Assembly (NCBI GenBank): GCA_024234955.1 | Contig: JACKNK010000001.1 | Coordinates: forward strand, 124,001-188,000 | DNA: 64,000 bases | Direction of reading: 5' to 3' | From: Gammaproteobacteria bacterium | Lineage (GTDB): Bacteria > Pseudomonadota > Gammaproteobacteria > JACKNK01 | In this document: positions 61,612 to 64,000 of the stretch, one piece after another | Layout of the letters: every line of letters starts with the position of its first letter | How positions within the stretch are numbered: the first letter of the stretch is position 1 | Translations under genes and position numbers: made by a program | Notes under the pieces: generated by a model | Seen by the model: the letters and a program-made list of their open reading frames with translations, nothing else | Database searches by the model: none | Told to the model about the DNA's origin: nothing

Positions 61612-62523
61612 TTACAACGTTGGCAGCTGGTCCAGAGCGCTCCGTTGACGCTCCAGGTTGGGGTGCACATAGCCGAGGGTGCTGCGTATGTCGGCATGGC
61701 CCATGAGCACCTGAACCGTCTTGATGTCGACCCGTTCAGCGAGCTCGGTACCGAAGGTGTGACGTAGGCGGTGTGCGCTTATCGACTCGCCGAGTTCGTC
61801 GGAAAGACGTCGGAAAAAGCCGGACACCTGATACTCACTCATCGATGCGCCGGAATATCGGGTATAGACCCGCGTGACGTTGAATAACTGGTCGTTGGGG
61901 CCGAGCTCGACGCCCTCCGCTCGGTACCCACGCAACAGATCCTCGATGGCGGCGTGCGCGCCGCGTACCAGCGGGATGATGCGCTCCTGGCGGGTCTTGG
62001 AGTGATCTGAGCGCAGCGTGAGCAGGTGGTTGTCCGCGTCGTAGTCCGCGCCCCGCAGGCCAATCAGCTGCCGCCGGCGGATGCCGGTGTAGTAGAGCGT
62101 GCGGATCACCGAGGACCAGAACCAGCCGGGTTCGAGGTGACCGGATTGGGTGGCGAAGAGGGCGCGGCCGAGCAGTTCGAGCGAGAGCGTCTTCTTACGC
62201 TTCTTGTCGATCTTGAGGCGGGTTTTTTGCCAAGGATTGGTGTCGACCAGGTCGTGGTCGACGCCGAACTTCCAGAGCACGCGGAAGTGGTCGGAGTAGT
62301 TGTTCCAGGTGCGGGGCGATGCGCGCGCCTGGATCACCAGGCGCCAGCGAAGCACGTGGTCGCGAGTGATCGTCTCAATGTCGTTTGGATCTGCGCCGAG
62401 ATCGACGAACTCCCGAAGCGCCAAGCGGATCAGGGAGTGATAGTGCTTCGTCGTGGCGGGTTTGAGGTCAGTCTCCAGCGCGTAACGGCTGTAGAGCTCT
62501 TCGAGCGACAGGGAGGTTGTCAT
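61612..62523 (-). CDS. Tyrosine recombinase/integrase
   Basis: 303-residue site-specific recombinase. An N-terminal SAM-like DNA-binding domain (about 5-95) precedes the catalytic domain with all active-site residues in place: Arg149 in TGIRRRQL, Lys176, His251 and Arg254 in HRLRHTF, His276 in LMGH and the nucleophile Tyr285 in STLGYVH. It lies 168 bases beyond tRNA-Pro and points towards it, as integrases of tRNA-borne islands often do. XerC/D is unlikely given the divergent N-terminus and the location. Confidence 0.9.
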   Translation of the reverse strand: MTTSLSLEELYSRYALETDLKPATTKHYHSLIRLALREFVDLGADPNDIETITRDHVLRWRLVIQARASPRTWNNYSDHFRVLWKFGVDHDLVDTNPWQKTRLKIDKKRKKTLSLELLGRALFATQSGHLEPGWFWSSVIRTLYYTGIRRRQLIGLRGADYDADNHLLTLRSDHSKTRQERIIPLVRGAHAAIEDLLRGYRAEGVELGPNDQLFNVTRVYTRYSGASMSEYQVSGFFRRLSDELGESISAHRLRHTFGTELAERVDIKTVQVLMGHADIRSTLGYVHPNLERQRSALDQLPTL

Positions 62524-62741
62524 ATCCGTCTCCGGTACAACGGTCCCTGGCAGGGGCGCAACGTCAGTGTATTACGATTTGCAGCATAGTTTGGCGGGCG
62601 GGTGTTGACCGGCTGGGAATGTGAAACACAAGATTCTGCTACGCTCGACGCAATGCTCAACGGGTTTCTTGTCCCGAATCCACAGGCGCTCCAAGAAAAC
62701 CGCACATCTTCTGCCTACCCTTCGGCACCCAAGGAACACGA

Positions 62742-63209
62742 GTGACCGTAGACGCGACCGGCCAATCCCCATCTAAAGACCCGGCAGAGGCCCTTGCGAA
62801 GAAACTGCTCGGCGTTAGAGGCACGGGGAAAAATTACCGAGACCGCCTCACGGTCGATGACCGGGTACTCGCCCGTGTTACGGATGGCATCTACAGAAAG
62901 CCATCTTCCGCATTGCGAGAGCTCGTTTTCAACGCTTACGACGCTGATGCAACTAGCGTAGTGGTGGAAACCGACCTCCCCCGATTCAAGCGCATTTCGA
63001 TTAGGGACAATGGAATGGGCATGGACGAGAGAGTTCTCGCCGACCTCGTAAAGCATATAGGCGGCAGCTCAAAACGAACCCGGAATGACGCTCGTGCCGA
63101 CCTGTTCGACTACATCGAGCGATTTCACAACCCCAGGATGCGGCGTAGAGTGGCCGCACAAGATCAGAAGTTTTCAGCCGTTTTCAAACCGTCCGTGGAA
63201 ACGGTGTAG
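62742..63209 (+). pseudogene. Truncated GHKL (HSP90/MORC-like) ATPase joined to a transposase-like tail
   Basis: 155 codons starting at a GTG preceded by AAGGAAC. Residues ~1-112 are the start of a GHKL ATPase, with the N-box ALRELVFNAYDADAT and the G1 box DNGMGMDE, then HIGGSSKRT. The rest of the ATPase and any effector part are missing. From about residue 115 the frame reads RADLFDYIERFHNPRMRRR, which resembles the end of IS3-family OrfB. So the gene was broken near 63080 by a transposon or recombination, leaving a chimeric frame. Intact relatives are often linked to phage defence or DNA repair; that is inference. Confidence 0.7.
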
Positions 63210-64000
63210 AACCCGAAAGCCCGGTCATTTTGCCGTGTTGCGCGCAGTCGAAGAGTCTCGGGGAGCAGGCATGCTTCGTCGGTGCAGGCCTGGAGGCGTA
63301 GCCAGATCATCGGGGTGAGGATGGCGGGGCCGGAGGGATCGGCTTCCCGGATATCGGCGGTCATCGATACCCTCCCGCTGTACAGAGCCATCGGCTCCTC
63401 CTGAAAACCCGTGGTCGTGTGTTCCGGAGCCGGGTAGTCGATCGCGGACAGGCGCCAGTCGGGGTCCTCGGGAGACAGGCCCAACTCCGTGGGGATCAGG
63501 TGCCCGGACAATGGGTGGTGCGCGTTGATGTGCCATCCCGGAGCGATCGCGATGCGTACCGTCAAGGTGGTGTCTTCAACATCGGCGTCGACCGTGATCG
63601 CTCCGTTCGCGGCGCTCTGATGGGCCCCGGTTTCGCCATGCCACAGTTCGTCGATGGCGCCCAGCAGGGAGGCGTGGGCCGGCGGGTCGTCGCGGATCGT
63701 GCCGGCGAACGCGGACGCGGTTTCCCGCGCGTATTCGGCGTATGCCGGTTCGTCGACACGCCGGGATAGTCTCTGCAGAACGTTCAGGGCCGCGGCATTT
63801 CCCGACGGCATCGCGGTATCGCGGACGTCTTTGGTGCGGGGCATGCCCGCGGGTAGGGCATCCTCCGTGGCGAGAAAAAAACCGCCACGACGCGCGTCCC
63901 GGAAACGGCCCAGCATGGCGTCCGCGAGGGTGCGGGCGCGCTCCAGCCAACGCGGGTCACGGGTCACGTCGAAGAGCGTCAGAAGGCCTTCCGCGAGGAA
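63164..64000 (-). CDS. YyaL/DUF255-type thioredoxin-domain protein with DsbD-alpha-like C-terminus, partial
   Basis: The frame stays open to the window edge, so the N-terminal thioredoxin-like domain is outside. The visible 278 codons begin FLAEGLLTLFDVTRDPRWLE, the helical (alpha/alpha) part of the YyaL family. They pass through DTAMPSGNAAALNVLQRLSR to about residue 130, then a domain like the N-terminal part of DsbD (TVRIAIAPGWHINAHHPLSG). The last 15 codons (FYTVSTDGLKTAENF) are antisense to the transposase-like tail of the neighbouring pseudogene, so the natural C-terminus has probably been replaced by insertion. Confidence 0.75.
   Translation of the reverse strand, partial: FLAEGLLTLFDVTRDPRWLERARTLADAMLGRFRDARRGGFFLATEDALPAGMPRTKDVRDTAMPSGNAAALNVLQRLSRRVDEPAYAEYARETASAFAGTIRDDPPAHASLLGAIDELWHGETGAHQSAANGAITVDADVEDTTLTVRIAIAPGWHINAHHPLSGHLIPTELGLSPEDPDWRLSAIDYPAPEHTTTGFQEEPMALYSGRVSMTADIREADPSGPAILTPMIWLRLQACTDEACLLPETLRLRATRQNDRAFGFYTVSTDGLKTAENF

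Overview
The window is bacterial chromosome of high GC content. Gene order and protein families point to a gammaproteobacterium: the rpsB-tsf-pyrH-frr-uppS-cdsA-dxr-rseP-bamA-skp-lpxD-fabZ-lpxA-lpxB-rnhB run, thrS-infC-rpmI-rplT-pheS-pheT-ihfA with an ATC-initiated infC, lipid A and BAM genes of a Gram-negative envelope, and a CcoI-type copper ATPase that usually serves a cbb3 oxidase. A sulfur-oxidising or halophilic Chromatiales-like organism would fit, but nothing here fixes the genus.

Layout. 1-9.8 kb: ccoI at the left edge, a HAD phosphatase, a threonine/alanine block on the minus strand (alaC, hom), a coupled 2OG-Fe(II) dioxygenase and regulatory-domain methyltransferase, then aat. 9.8-20.2 kb: trxB, a MITE-like palindromic element, ald, ftsK-lolA-rarA, and the convergent map-glnD pair. 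20.3-35.1 kb: one long forward cluster for translation, isoprenoid, phospholipid, outer-membrane protein and lipid A synthesis. 35.1-43.7 kb is accessory: an internally deleted IS3-family element, a vWA lipoprotein divergent from a sigma/anti-sigma pair across a strikingly symmetric promoter region, an orphan Flp pilin, and a very large fusion of an O-antigen-ligase-like membrane protein with a heparinase II/III-like domain. 43.8-53.6 kb: ispG with a DUF523-DUF1722 protein, then a cobalamin riboswitch in front of btuB, a BtuM-type B12 transporter and cobQ-cobU-cobT-cobC-cobS. 53.6-61.4 kb: tRNA-Val, then thrS to ihfA with a MerR-type regulator, and tRNA-Pro. 61.5-64 kb: a small mobile patch next to tRNA-Pro with a tyrosine recombinase, a broken GHKL ATPase joined in frame to a transposase-like tail, and the 3' part of a YyaL/DsbD-alpha fusion that leaves the window.

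How the genes work together. The central cluster couples protein synthesis to envelope growth. The B12 block would import corrinoids (BtuB, BtuM) and complete the lower-loop part of cobalamin synthesis under riboswitch control; corrin ring genes and the BtuFCD transporter are not in view. The sigma/anti-sigma/vWA module looks like a self-contained envelope-associated regulatory unit. Several starts are non-ATG (TTG for alaC, ftsK, rarA, glnD and lpxA; GTG for ccoI, cdsA, dxr, lpxB, cobS and pheS; ATC for infC). They were chosen from ribosome-binding sites, overlaps, family N-termini and, for alaC, promoter position.
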